This document shows positions 27,733-35,007 of a stretch of DNA of 35,007 bases, piece after piece. The notes beneath the pieces are model-generated. The model saw only the letters and a program-made list of their open reading frames with translations. It made no database searches and had not been told where the DNA came from. The number at the start of each line of letters is the position of its first letter. The first letter of the stretch is position 1. Made by a program: the position numbers and the translations under genes. The DNA comes from an uncultured Bacteroidales bacterium (GTDB lineage: Bacteria; Bacteroidota; Bacteroidia; Bacteroidales; UBA932): positions 1 through 35,007 of the forward strand of contig CAMXAU010000030.1 in the NCBI GenBank assembly GCA_947179325.1, given 5' to 3'.

Positions 27733-28602
27733 CTATTGCAGGAACTTACTGAAAAATTCCCAAATTGTCTCGCATGTGTCGACTCCGGTCTTTGACCAGG
27801 AGTGCTTTCCGCCGATGCATTCATACAGCCAGACCTCTGTGCCGTCTGTACCGTTGCTGTATATGTGTCTTGCTACCTTATTTATGCTGCTTGTATTGCC
27901 GGCAAGAGTGTCGCATTCATATCTCGTGCATTTTCCTTTTGCCGCAAAATATTGCACCGCGACAGGGACTGGCAGGTATGCTCCCCATCCGCCTTCATTG
28001 TCAAGGTCGCCTTCCCATCTTGTCGTCCTGTCCATCGTCCCGTGTATTTCAAGGAGAGGGACCGCAGCCTGTGACTTGTCCTCCCTTAATGTACAGACGG
28101 ACATGAATCCTGCTACCGGTGCCAGTGCAGTGAAGAGTCCAGGACATCTTGACGCCAGCACGTAGCACATGTCGCCTCCGTTTGACATTCCTGTGCAGAA
28201 GACATTCTTCTTGCTGAAGCCGTATTCTTTCTGGAGATGCCTGACGAGCTGCCTGAGGAATCTTATGTCATCCATCTTCATGTCTTCCTGGAACGGATAT
28301 CCGACATTCCAGCATGTCTTGCCTTTCCTGTCCTTGACTCCCAGCGGATAGCATACCGCGAACCCGTGCCTGTCTGCGGCCGCGTCCATGCCGAACCTCT
28401 CCGGGGCATTCGTGCTCCCGTACCCGTGTAGCACTATTATTAAAGGTGCATTGTCTGGCAGGCCCTCCGGGATATGCAGCTTGTATTCCCGCATTTCTCC
28501 CTGGGACTTCAAGGTGCGCTCAATTGTCTGCGAGACTGCATGCTGCGAGGATGCGGCAATCGCCAGTGCGATACATAATATAGCTGCTGATATCTTTGTC
28601 AT
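27733..28602 (-). CDS. Secreted CE1/PHB-depolymerase-like esterase
   Basis: A 289-residue alpha/beta hydrolase with a signal peptide (cleavage near VSQ, residue ~25). ATG 28602 is chosen because the in-frame ATG at 28626 falls inside the -7 promoter box. The fold is clear from IIVLHGYGS (oxyanion region), nucleophile Ser140 in GMSNGG, Asp191 in IHGTMDRTTRW and His267 in GGKHSW. The family (LpqC/feruloyl-esterase-like) removes feruloyl or acetyl groups from plant polysaccharides or cleaves other esters. No polysaccharide genes adjoin it, so the substrate is not indicated. Confidence 0.92.
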   Translation of the reverse strand: MTKISAAILCIALAIAASSQHAVSQTIERTLKSQGEMREYKLHIPEGLPDNAPLIIVLHGYGSTNAPERFGMDAAADRHGFAVCYPLGVKDRKGKTCWNVGYPFQEDMKMDDIRFLRQLVRHLQKEYGFSKKNVFCTGMSNGGDMCYVLASRCPGLFTALAPVAGFMSVCTLREDKSQAAVPLLEIHGTMDRTTRWEGDLDNEGGWGAYLPVPVAVQYFAAKGKCTRYECDTLAGNTSSINKVARHIYSNGTDGTEVWLYECIGGKHSWSKTGVDTCETIWEFFSKFLQ

Positions 28603-28623
28603 AAAATAGCATTGTTGTGGCTG

Positions 28624-28631
28624 CAAATATA
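28624..28631 (-). promoter_or_regulatory. -7 element of the esterase gene
   Basis: TATATTTG on the minus strand fits TAnnTTTG and would start transcription near 28617, ~15 nt before ATG 28602. No TTG is present at the proper -33 distance. Confidence 0.5.
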
Positions 28632-28708
28632 CATATATTATGTTTACTGTACTCTTGCCGGCAACATCGCCATGACGTGAAATACGGGTAAATCGGAGCC
28701 GCTTCCTA

Positions 28709-28737
28709 TTGCGGATTGCGATTAATCGTTAACTTTG
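28709..28737 (+). promoter_or_regulatory. Promoter of the DUF1963-queD-queE operon
   Basis: TTG (28709-28711), an 18-nt spacer and TAACTTTG (28730-28737) closely match the Bacteroidota consensus. The start point near 28744 lies ~11 nt before ATG 28755. Confidence 0.65.
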
Positions 28738-28754
28738 CGCAAAATTTATACGAA

Positions 28755-29387
28755 ATGGCAATAAGAATTTCATTGTCTGCAACTGAGTCGAGGCTCTTCT
28801 GCTGCAGTAAATGGTGGGGCGACCCGGATATGCCCAAGGACATGCCTTATCCGATGATGAAGGGTGATGACGGAGAGGAGTATCCTCTGACATTTGTGTG
28901 CCAGCTGGACTGCGCGGATTTTGCTGAACTTGATGTTGATGGCGTCCTTCCTAAGGAGGGGATGCTTTATTTCTTTGCTGCGCTTGATGAATATCTTGGC
29001 TATGACGCCCCAGCGCACAATGGTGCGGGTGAATGGCCCAAGGGGGCCGTACTTGTCAAATATGCAAAGCAGGTCAACCCTGAGACATTCGAATCATATA
29101 TAATGGTTGACGATGATGACGAACCGCTTACCTTGCCTGCGCTGAAGGTTGAATTCTCCGGGTGCGGTGCCGGGGACAGGGGCATAAGGCTTCTTGGCGG
29201 CTTGCCGGATGGGGTTAAGGCGGATGGTGCCTGCAGCCTTCTGGTTGTTGATCCGTCAGATGCGCTTCTTGAAGGGCTTGTGCTGCCGGGAGAAGGGCTG
29301 CTGGACATAATAATGAGTGGAGATGACCTGAAATATGGTAACTGGAAACGTGCAAAAGGCTATCTTACATCTACATCCTGCTTATAG
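28755..29387 (+). CDS. DUF1963 (YwqG-like) protein
   Basis: A 210-residue cytosolic protein. ATG 28755 (MAIRISLSATESRLF) is chosen over an in-frame TTG at 28716 because that TTG lies upstream of the -7 box. Features of the DUF1963/YwqG family include KWWGDPDMPKDMPYP, PLTFVCQLDCADF and GMLYFFAALDEYLG. Function is unknown. Its stop codon touches the start of queD, so it is in the same operon; whether it has a role in queuosine metabolism is not shown. Confidence 0.85.
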   Translation: MAIRISLSATESRLFCCSKWWGDPDMPKDMPYPMMKGDDGEEYPLTFVCQLDCADFAELDVDGVLPKEGMLYFFAALDEYLGYDAPAHNGAGEWPKGAVLVKYAKQVNPETFESYIMVDDDDEPLTLPALKVEFSGCGAGDRGIRLLGGLPDGVKADGACSLLVVDPSDALLEGLVLPGEGLLDIIMSGDDLKYGNWKRAKGYLTSTSCL

Positions 29388-30017
29388 ATGATGAAAATAA
29401 GGAAATTATTCAAATTCGAGGCGGCACATATCGTAAGAGACTGCAGTACTGTGAGATGTCGCCAGAATATACATGGGCATTCATTCAAGGTGGAGCTTGT
29501 CCTGCAGGCCCGTGGGCTTGACAATGCGGGCATGGTCATGGACTTTGGTCTGCTGAAATGCCGGATAAGTTCATTTTTCGACGCGTTCGACCATTCCTAT
29601 ATTATATGGTCCGCAGACAAAGGAGGGCTTGTTGACTTCATAAAGAACGAGAACGAGAGATGGGTGGAACTTCCATTTTCACCTTCAGCCGAGAACCTTG
29701 CACTGTTTTTCCATGTCGTTGTGCAGGGGATACTCAACAATACTGTCCCTGTGAACGGGGCTGATGACGTGAAGGTCCATTCGGTGCGTGTGCATGAGAC
29801 CGAGACCGGCTGGGCAGAGACCGAGGCTGATGACATTGCGCTGCTGGAAGGGATGGCGGCAGCCGCCATCGGAAGTGTGTTCTCTGACGGCATCATGGAT
29901 GACAGCGGAAACTGGGCAGAGACATGGGCGTGCCTGCGCGAAAATCCGGATTGTCTCTCTGCCCCTCAGGAGCACAGGCTGTTCCGTTATGCAGAGATTG
30001 CGGAACAGGCAGTCTGA
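29388..30017 (+). CDS. queD: QueD-family 6-carboxytetrahydropterin synthase (long type)
   Basis: A 209-residue enzyme of the PTPS/QueD family, which converts dihydroneopterin triphosphate to 6-carboxytetrahydropterin in 7-deazaguanine (queuosine) synthesis. Zinc ligands are His14 (FEAAH), His29 and His31 (HGHSF). The likely catalytic Cys24 sits in CRQNIHGH with four residues before HGH, one more than in E. coli QueD; this spacing and the ~200-residue length resemble the form I know from Campylobacterota. VRVHETETGWAE carries the family's C-terminal Glu. It starts directly at the DUF1963 stop, and queE follows after 24 bp. Confidence 0.93.
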   Translation: MMKIRKLFKFEAAHIVRDCSTVRCRQNIHGHSFKVELVLQARGLDNAGMVMDFGLLKCRISSFFDAFDHSYIIWSADKGGLVDFIKNENERWVELPFSPSAENLALFFHVVVQGILNNTVPVNGADDVKVHSVRVHETETGWAETEADDIALLEGMAAAAIGSVFSDGIMDDSGNWAETWACLRENPDCLSAPQEHRLFRYAEIAEQAV

Positions 30018-30041
30018 TTATTACAATAAATCTTTAGGATA

Positions 30042-30809
30042 ATGGCATACTATATAATAAGGCCAGGGGAACATGCCGTTGAGGATGCTGCGGGGACGTC
30101 CCTTGCTGTATGTGAGGTTTTTGCGGATGCAGTGCAGGGCGAGGGCGTCTATGCTGGATGCCCTGCTGTTTTTCTTCGCCTTTCTGGATGTCATCTCGGA
30201 TGTAAATGGTGTGACACCATGGATATATGGAATAAGTCATGCCGCCTGTCCGTAGACCGCCTTGTCGGCATTTTCAAGGACGGGGGCATAGTCTCCAGGC
30301 TGGATAAAGGGCATCATCTTGTCGTTACGGGAGGTGCGCCTATGCTTCAGCAGGATGCCTTGACGGAATTCCTCGTCTCACTCAATAATGTGTGCAGAAA
30401 CAGGCCTTTTGTTGAAATGGAGAATGAATGTACAATTCCTGTGCATCCCGGGAATTCAGAGCTGTGGGGGCTTGTCGACAGCTGGAATAATTCTCCTAAG
30501 CTCTCGCACTCAGGAGTCCCTGATGCAAAGCGGTATAATCCGGAGGCTATAGGGCAGATGTCCTTGGCAAGGGAGGCATGGTTCAAATTTGTCGTTGGCG
30601 GTGAGGATGACTGGGCTGAAATTGAGGATGGCTTTATCGTGCCTGGATATGTCAGACGCTCACAGGTGCTGCTGATGCCGGAAGGCCAGACGCGCAGTCA
30701 GCTCAGTCCGGAAAAGAAGCAGGCTGTCCTGGAGATGGCTGTGAGACATGATGTCAGATACGCTGGCAGGCTGCAGATTGATGTGTATGACAACAGGAAA
30801 GGTGTGTAG
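30042..30809 (+). CDS. queE: QueE-like 7-carboxy-7-deazaguanine synthase (radical SAM)
   Basis: A 255-residue radical SAM enzyme that would turn 6-carboxytetrahydropterin into 7-carboxy-7-deazaguanine. The iron-sulfur motif is Cys50-x3-Cys54-x2-Cys57 (CHLGCKWCD), with QGEG at 32-35. The usual GGEP SAM-binding motif reads GGAP (Ala99), an unusual substitution, and the ETNGT-type segment reads MENECTIPV. Partner QueD precedes it by 24 bp; QueC and QueF are not in the window. The gene converges with the Nudix gene with only 14 bp between. Confidence 0.92.
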   Translation: MAYYIIRPGEHAVEDAAGTSLAVCEVFADAVQGEGVYAGCPAVFLRLSGCHLGCKWCDTMDIWNKSCRLSVDRLVGIFKDGGIVSRLDKGHHLVVTGGAPMLQQDALTEFLVSLNNVCRNRPFVEMENECTIPVHPGNSELWGLVDSWNNSPKLSHSGVPDAKRYNPEAIGQMSLAREAWFKFVVGGEDDWAEIEDGFIVPGYVRRSQVLLMPEGQTRSQLSPEKKQAVLEMAVRHDVRYAGRLQIDVYDNRKGV

Positions 30810-30823
30810 TCTTTCCTGAGTAC

Positions 30824-31231
30824 CTATTCCATAGGCCTTGTGCCTTCAAGAGTCTGTCTGATTTCTTCAAGTATCCCGGTGTCCGCAGGAAGCCATTGCA
30901 CAGAGTGCAGGCTTTCTGCATTGAGCCAGCGTGATGCTTCGTGTTCATTGAGATGCAGTGAGGCTGACTTCAGGCTGCACCAGAAACAATGCATAGTGAG
31001 GTGGAAGGCAGGGTAGTCCCATTCTATTGTCTGTATAAGGTTTCCGACTTCAATCTCGGCATCAAGTTCTTCCCTTATTTCACGTATCAGGGCTTGCTCC
31101 GGGGCCTCTCCTTGCTCCATCTTGCCCCCTGGGAACTCCCACCAGTCCTTGAATTCGCCATATCCTCGCTGCGTGGCGAATATCTCGTTTCCGCGCCTTA
31201 TTACCGCAGCCACTACTTCTATCCTCTTCAT
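30824..31231 (-). CDS. Nudix hydrolase (MutT-like)
   Basis: A 135-residue protein with a Nudix box G36-x5-E42-x7-R50-E-I-R-E-E-L-D57: all catalytic glutamates are present, but the conserved Gly near the end is Asp. The size, RGYGEFKDWWEFPGGK segment and single domain fit 8-oxo-dGTP diphosphatase-type MutT/NudG proteins that cleanse nucleotide pools. An AAGGAAAG Shine-Dalgarno-like sequence precedes the ATG. Confidence 0.93.
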   Translation of the reverse strand: MKRIEVVAAVIRRGNEIFATQRGYGEFKDWWEFPGGKMEQGEAPEQALIREIREELDAEIEVGNLIQTIEWDYPAFHLTMHCFWCSLKSASLHLNEHEASRWLNAESLHSVQWLPADTGILEEIRQTLEGTRPME

Positions 31232-31301
31232 CTTTCCTTATGTCAGTTATATATCAATAGGTTGTCTTTTGACTTATCTTGGCTGAACTGTACATGCCGT
31301 A

Positions 31302-32900
31302 TTATTCCAGCACTGTAATCCTGCTGTCATAGCTTGCCTCCACTTTACGTCCGGAGGCTGTCAGTTTCTTTACATGGCTGCAGATCAGTTCATATACGAA
31401 CTCTTCGCTGTCTTTGCGTGAGATATAGCTTCCAAGACTATAATGGTCTGAATTTGAAAGGAAATCAAGTGTGCAGACCTTATATGTCTTTTCCGGGCTG
31501 ATCTCTTTGCCTCCAATCTTTACGGATGCAACCAGTCCGTCCTTTATGTCCAGCTGCACCCCTGCGCTCACAGGCTCTCCGTTGTAGCGTGAAATTGAAT
31601 TGAACATCTGTAGCATAACACTGCCCTTTACCTCTATGAGTGTGAGCTTGTTGTCGAAAGGGAATATCGAATATATGCGGCTTCGGGTGACCTCTCCTGC
31701 TGGCAGCTCGGCTCGCAGGCCACCGTTGTTGCAGATTGCCATGTCCGGGGTCACACCGAATGTCTCCTCGCATATCTCCACCATCGCATCCGCCGCCCAG
31801 TTCCCGAGAAGCCCTTGCGGAGTGCCTTTCCTCAGCGTTGCAGGACAATGCCCGAGCACTTCTTCCATTGTCTTCTTCAGTTCGGCTGAATAGCCCTCAA
31901 GGACAGACGCGAATCCCTGGTCAATGCGTGAGTCGAGCCTTGAATTGACAGGTATGAGGCGATATGAGAAACGTTCTTTCCCGCTTTTCTTCATGTCTAT
32001 TTTCATATAGCCCAGATATATGCCTTTACAGCCTGTCTGGACAATCGGTACCTGCTTGCCTGCAAGGTTTGTGACATAGACCTCCCTTGTGAGGAATGTG
32101 TGGGAATGCCCTCCGATGATGAAATCAATGTTTTCTGTGCTCATCGCGAATCCGCGGTCGTAGTATCTGGCGTCGCTTTGTGCATTATACCCAAGATGTG
32201 AAAGGGCTATAACAATGTCGGCACCTGCTTCTTTCAGCGCCGCTGCAAGCCTGTCTGCATTCTCCCATGGATATGAATAGACAACACCTTCGCATGAAAC
32301 CGGGTCAACCAGGCCGTCCAGACGTGCCCCAAGCCCTATGAACCCGACTTTTATGCCGGATGTCTCGATCATGGCTGAGTCTTGCACCTTACCGGAAAGA
32401 GGTGTGGAGGAGAAGTCGTAGTTGCTGCTCACGGTCACGACATCGTTCTGTGAAAACATGTAGTTCAGCCCTGTGACTTTCTTGTCGAATTCATGGTTGC
32501 CGACAGTGCGTATGTCATATCCAATTTCTTTCTGTACCTTCATCTCAACATCCCCGTTGAGGCATGTGAAATAGTATGTGCCCTGTACGAAGTCTCCTGC
32601 ATCTGCCAGTATCACGGCTTTCTCTGCGGCCCTGACGCTGTCCACCAGCACCTTTATCCTCGCGACACCTCCTTTGCCTGCGTTGTATGTAGAGGCCTCG
32701 TCAAGAGGCTCGATCTGGCTGTGGAGATCGTTGGTGAACAGCAGGACAAGCTCGTCTGCCGGGGATTCCGGCTGATTTCCCGGATTCTCGGTCTGGCTTC
32801 CGTCCTGGCTCCCATTGCCGGATGGCATTTCGCTTCCGGAGCTGCACCCCTGGCATAAGGCAATCAGGGCAATGGAGCAGATATACCATAGTCTTTTCAT
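31302..32900 (-). CDS. 5'-nucleotidase/UshA-like lipoprotein
   Basis: A 532-residue lipoprotein (lipobox CQGC, Cys19, followed by a Ser/Gly/Asn/Pro-rich linker to residue ~48). The metallophosphatase domain (~50-310) shows FTNDLHSQ, ILADAGDFVQG, VGNHEFD and FIIGGHSHT. The C-terminal 5'-nucleotidase domain (~335-525) shows ICNNGGLRAELPAG, YSIFPFDNKL and NSDHYSLGSY. It would release phosphate from nucleotides or related phosphoesters outside the inner membrane. Both domains are in one chain. It has its own consensus promoter. Confidence 0.94.
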   Translation of the reverse strand: MKRLWYICSIALIALCQGCSSGSEMPSGNGSQDGSQTENPGNQPESPADELVLLFTNDLHSQIEPLDEASTYNAGKGGVARIKVLVDSVRAAEKAVILADAGDFVQGTYYFTCLNGDVEMKVQKEIGYDIRTVGNHEFDKKVTGLNYMFSQNDVVTVSSNYDFSSTPLSGKVQDSAMIETSGIKVGFIGLGARLDGLVDPVSCEGVVYSYPWENADRLAAALKEAGADIVIALSHLGYNAQSDARYYDRGFAMSTENIDFIIGGHSHTFLTREVYVTNLAGKQVPIVQTGCKGIYLGYMKIDMKKSGKERFSYRLIPVNSRLDSRIDQGFASVLEGYSAELKKTMEEVLGHCPATLRKGTPQGLLGNWAADAMVEICEETFGVTPDMAICNNGGLRAELPAGEVTRSRIYSIFPFDNKLTLIEVKGSVMLQMFNSISRYNGEPVSAGVQLDIKDGLVASVKIGGKEISPEKTYKVCTLDFLSNSDHYSLGSYISRKDSEEFVYELICSHVKKLTASGRKVEASYDSRITVLE

Positions 32901-32925
32901 TTCTTTTATTTACAAATAAGCTCCG

Positions 32926-32956
32926 CAAAGGTAACAGAAATCGTGTGGCTTGCCAA
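32926..32956 (-). promoter_or_regulatory. Promoter of the 5'-nucleotidase gene
   Basis: Minus-strand TTG (32954-32956), a 20-nt spacer and TACCTTTG (32926-32933) match the consensus exactly. The start would be near 32919, ~19 nt before the ATG. Confidence 0.8.
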
Positions 32957-33042
32957 TTCTTTTTGCTGTGCCGCTTCATGCGGTTTCATAAGCCATGGCC
33001 TGGCCGCGCATAGCAGGTCATGGCTGTCCGCATACGTAAATT

Positions 33043-33072
33043 TTGATTCTACAGGAATTTTGACTTATTTTG
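33043..33072 (+). promoter_or_regulatory. Candidate promoter of the small secreted-protein gene
   Basis: TTG (33043-33045), a 19-nt spacer and TTATTTTG (33065-33072, one mismatch to TAnnTTTG). Transcription would begin near 33079. Confidence 0.45.
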
Positions 33073-33088
33073 AAGGAGAAATCTGAGA

Positions 33089-33109
33089 ATGCTAAAAATT
33101 ATATTATGA
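33089..33109 (+). CDS. Possible 6-codon leader (MLKIIL) coupled to next gene
   Basis: An AAGGAG sequence (33073-33078) precedes ATG 33089 by about 10 nt. The short frame MLKIIL ends in TGA that overlaps the ATG of the next gene (ATGA at 33106-33109). The main gene itself has no Shine-Dalgarno at proper distance, so ribosomes could reach it by termination-reinitiation. The candidate promoter would start transcription near 33079, just after the AAGGAG, which argues against its use unless the start point is further upstream. Confidence 0.25.
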   Translation: MLKIIL

Positions 33110-33537
33110 AGTGTCTGAATAATTCTTTGCTTGTAGCTACTTTAGTACTGGCCATGAATGTGCCTGCTTTTGCGCTGGAGAATAATGGAATGCAAAGCGA
33201 TGACAAAAAAGAGAATCCTGAATTGTTCAAGAAAGTCGAGACTTCGCTGCAGGGGGCGCAGTATGAGATGCTTGACAATTATTGCCTGGACAAATATACC
33301 GGTGATGTCTACTATGTCGATGTGCGCATAAACAGGACCCGGCGTGTCCTTCTCAGCCGGGAAAGTGTGGAGACCGATATTGTGCCGAGTCCAAGGTCTG
33401 TCAATTACCAGCTGCTTGTTGTCCATGGTGTAGTCGCCAGATATTATCTCATAAATCTGCATTCCGGTGACATGTGGATTATCTGCAACGATTTCTCCAG
33501 GAAGGCCAGGCTTGAGTATGTGCCTGTTGAGCGGTAG
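33106..33537 (+). CDS. Small secreted protein of unknown function
   Basis: A 143-residue protein with a signal peptide (MKCLNNSLLVATLVLAMNV, cleavage near AFA-LE, residue ~24). ATG 33106 is chosen because the in-frame TTG at 33070 lies in the probable -7 box. The mature part has a charged linker followed by a domain with YCLDKYTGDVYYVDV and YLINLHSGDMWIIC, two similar xGDxxxVD/I strands suggesting a small beta-repeat fold. No family is recognised. The gene converges with the downstream EEP gene with a 7-bp gap. Confidence 0.8.
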   Translation: MKCLNNSLLVATLVLAMNVPAFALENNGMQSDDKKENPELFKKVETSLQGAQYEMLDNYCLDKYTGDVYYVDVRINRTRRVLLSRESVETDIVPSPRSVNYQLLVVHGVVARYYLINLHSGDMWIICNDFSRKARLEYVPVER

Positions 33538-33544
33538 GGGAGAC

Positions 33545-34360
33545 CTAAAAACGTATCGTCAGGCAGACCGGCAGATGGTCTGAGGCTGTGGACAAGGCTT
33601 CGAAGGCTTCGGGTGATATTGAGAGGCTGTCTTGTCCTTTGCTGCCGTCCGGGACGGGAAGGGGCATGCATGTCACCTTTACGTTCCTGGCTGATTTTAG
33701 GGCGAATATGTAGTCTATGCAGATGTAAGGCAAATCGGCAGGATGTGTCGGTGACGTGCCTGACAGGCGTTCCCATTTCTCTGACAACGTCTGGATTGTG
33801 GCACTTTCCGGAGTGTCGTTCATGTCACCGCAAAGAATGACAGGCTTGCGTGAGCCGGAATATTTCTCAGTAAACCATTCGTTGATGGCCTTGGCCTGCT
33901 CTATCCGCGCTTCTTCTCCGATGTGGTCCAGATGGGCTGAGGCGAAAACGCAGTCTTCTGTCTCTACTACGGCAACACTGCGCGGCTCAGCTCCGTTTCC
34001 GACAGGAAGCGCTATTATGTGACGTGCGGTTATCGGGCTTTTTGAGATTATTCCGTTCCCGTATGCTCCTTCTGCAAAGGGGAATGCCTGGGCAAAATGG
34101 AAGTCGAGGCCTCCTGCCTTACAGGCGATCTCTTCCAGCTGGAATGTGCTGTGCCTGAGATTGCAGCTGTCCAGTTCATTCATTGACACGATGTCAGACT
34201 GAACTTCTTTTATGATTGACGCTACCTGTGATATGCTGTTGGTCCCGGATTTTTCGAAAACGCCTACGTTGTAGGTCATCAATGTCAGTTCATGTCTGCA
34301 TGAAGCGCAGATGGTGCATGCTGTCATGAGGATTGCCGCTTTGGCTGAGATTCTTTGCAT
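33545..34360 (-). CDS. EEP-family phosphodiesterase/nuclease-like protein, probably exported
   Basis: A 271-residue protein if started at ATG 34360 (MQRISAKAAILMTACTICAS), which gives a hydrophobic export signal ending in CASC, a possible lipobox; the upstream in-frame ATG at 34414 adds 18 polar residues. EEP motifs: LMTYNVGVFE, DIVSMNELD (Glu), GNGIISKSP, FASAHLDHIG, ILCGDMNDTP, CIDYIFAL and ASDHLPVCL. It is a second member of the same superfamily as the protein at 16772 but clearly diverged. The substrate is unknown. Confidence 0.88.
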   Translation of the reverse strand: MQRISAKAAILMTACTICASCRHELTLMTYNVGVFEKSGTNSISQVASIIKEVQSDIVSMNELDSCNLRHSTFQLEEIACKAGGLDFHFAQAFPFAEGAYGNGIISKSPITARHIIALPVGNGAEPRSVAVVETEDCVFASAHLDHIGEEARIEQAKAINEWFTEKYSGSRKPVILCGDMNDTPESATIQTLSEKWERLSGTSPTHPADLPYICIDYIFALKSARNVKVTCMPLPVPDGSKGQDSLSISPEAFEALSTASDHLPVCLTIRF

Positions 34361-34465
34361 GGCTAGACTATATTGTTGTTTTTGATGAAGAAGCCAGTTG
34401 AGTATTGCCGTCAATATCGCGCTGCCGGAAGAAAACTATCTGCCGGAATGCTTGGCTGCCGCCTG

Positions 34466-34819
34466 CTAAAAGAGGCCCTGTTCTTCGAGTATATGCTTCG
34501 CTCTCTCTTTGTCTATAGTGAAAACATGTCCGAGAACCCCGACAGATATCGTCTTGCTTTCATTTTCATCAAGCCTTATTCTTCCGATACTTACAATGAA
34601 ATAGTTGTCAACATTGAAAAACGGATCGATTATATTGAGAATCAGCTTTTTCCCTCCTAAGGCTGAGAACAGTGCGGCCATCCCGGTCTCATCCTGGCTG
34701 ATGGAATTGTCTATTATTTCCTCGACTGCTTCGATGTGCCTTGACTTGTCCGGGCATGTGATGACCATTGCGCCAGCTATTATGACAATGATCAGGAGAA
34801 TTGTAAGAAAATGTTTCAT
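34466..34819 (-). CDS. DUF4359-like small membrane-anchored protein
   Basis: A 117-residue protein with one N-terminal hydrophobic helix (residues ~4-20) followed by TCPDKSRHIEAV, the hallmark start of the DUF4359 family, and a C-terminal strand-rich part (FIVSIGRIRLDENESKTISVGVLGHVFTI). Function is unknown; it is probably anchored in the inner membrane facing the periplasm. It is read from its own consensus promoter and lies 105 bp upstream of the EEP gene, possibly in one unit. Confidence 0.8.
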   Translation of the reverse strand: MKHFLTILLIIVIIAGAMVITCPDKSRHIEAVEEIIDNSISQDETGMAALFSALGGKKLILNIIDPFFNVDNYFIVSIGRIRLDENESKTISVGVLGHVFTIDKERAKHILEEQGLF

Positions 34820-34850
34820 GTTGAAGGAACGATGTGTTGAAAATGTCCGG

Positions 34851-34880
34851 CAAATTTATGGATTATTTGCCCAATCTCAA
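34851..34880 (-). promoter_or_regulatory. Promoter of the DUF4359 gene
   Basis: Minus-strand TTG (34878-34880), a 19-nt spacer and TAAATTTG (34851-34858) match the consensus exactly. The start is near 34844, ~25 nt before the ATG. Confidence 0.75.
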
Positions 34881-34979
34881 ATATGAAATTAATTGCTACG
34901 AAACTTTTGAATGTCTCGCCGAACTGACAAATGGAGTATGTTTCCCAATTTGTCGTGCTCCGGTTATAAGCAGGGCATT

Positions 34980-35007
34980 ATGAGTAATTTCGTAATAATT
35001 GCTAATG
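34980..35007 (+). CDS. Possible gene start cut by window end (thiamine pyrophosphokinase-like?)
   Basis: ATG 34980 opens a frame reading MSNFVIIAN to the last base. The pattern M..VIxAN(G) is how Bacteroidota thiamine diphosphokinases often begin, but nine residues cannot establish identity. No clear promoter or Shine-Dalgarno is seen. Confidence 0.3.

Noticed and set aside
28716..28754. TTG-started extension of the DUF1963 protein
   Set aside because: The extension covers the -7 promoter box, so it would not be in the message.

Overview
The window looks like a chromosomal segment from a Bacteroidales bacterium (phylum Bacteroidota), probably a gut lineage assembled from a metagenome. The evidence is a SusC/SusD pair, a XylR-type regulator, many secreted glycosidases and phosphatases with signal peptides or lipoboxes, a Bacteroidota-type V-ATPase operon, and repeated matches to the Bacteroidota promoter consensus (TTG, 18-20 nt, TAnnTTTG). 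Genus cannot be fixed from the sequence alone. The first 52 bases are pure C and look like a sequencing or assembly artefact at a contig end.

Layout. (1) 53-10077, + strand: 3' end of a XylR-like regulator, then a tight run of secreted hydrolases: GH92 alpha-mannosidase, a fusion of a PLC-like phosphodiesterase with alkaline phosphatase, a GH63-like glycosidase, a calcineurin-like phosphoesterase and a GH20 beta-hexosaminidase. Together they suggest attack on a phosphorylated, mannose- and HexNAc-containing host or fungal glycan. (2) 10078-11868: a decayed secreted-protein gene (signal-peptide frameshift plus in-frame amber) running into an 84-bp/168-bp higher-order tandem repeat that is rich in hairpins. 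(3) 11869-18441, +: SusC, SusD, a secreted EEP-family phosphodiesterase/nuclease-like enzyme and an unknown lipoprotein, with a strong hairpin after susD and a terminator at 18499-18540. (4) 25806-18552, -: V-type ATPase operon in the order E, DUF2764, A, B, D, I, K. The K subunit carries the residues that bind Na+ in Enterococcus hirae NtpK, so a sodium pump is predicted. (5) 25807-26566: gene-free stretch with the V-ATPase promoter and a perfect 13-bp hairpin, followed by tRNA-Phe (-). (6) 26821-35007: ordinary small operons. These are a DUF4410 protein, a 53-aa charged protein, a CE1/PHB-depolymerase-like esterase, DUF1963 + QueD + QueE (7-deazaguanine pathway), a Nudix hydrolase, a 5'-nucleotidase lipoprotein, a small secreted protein of unknown function, a second EEP protein, a DUF4359 protein and possibly the first codons of another gene.

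The parts most worth a second look are the 84-bp dimeric hairpin repeat beside the broken gene, the glycosidase/phosphatase cluster as a possible phosphoglycan (for example GPI-glycan or phosphomannan) degradation locus, and the predicted Na+ specificity of the V-ATPase. Six secreted phosphoester-cleaving enzymes lie within 35 kb, which gives the window a phosphorus-scavenging flavour.
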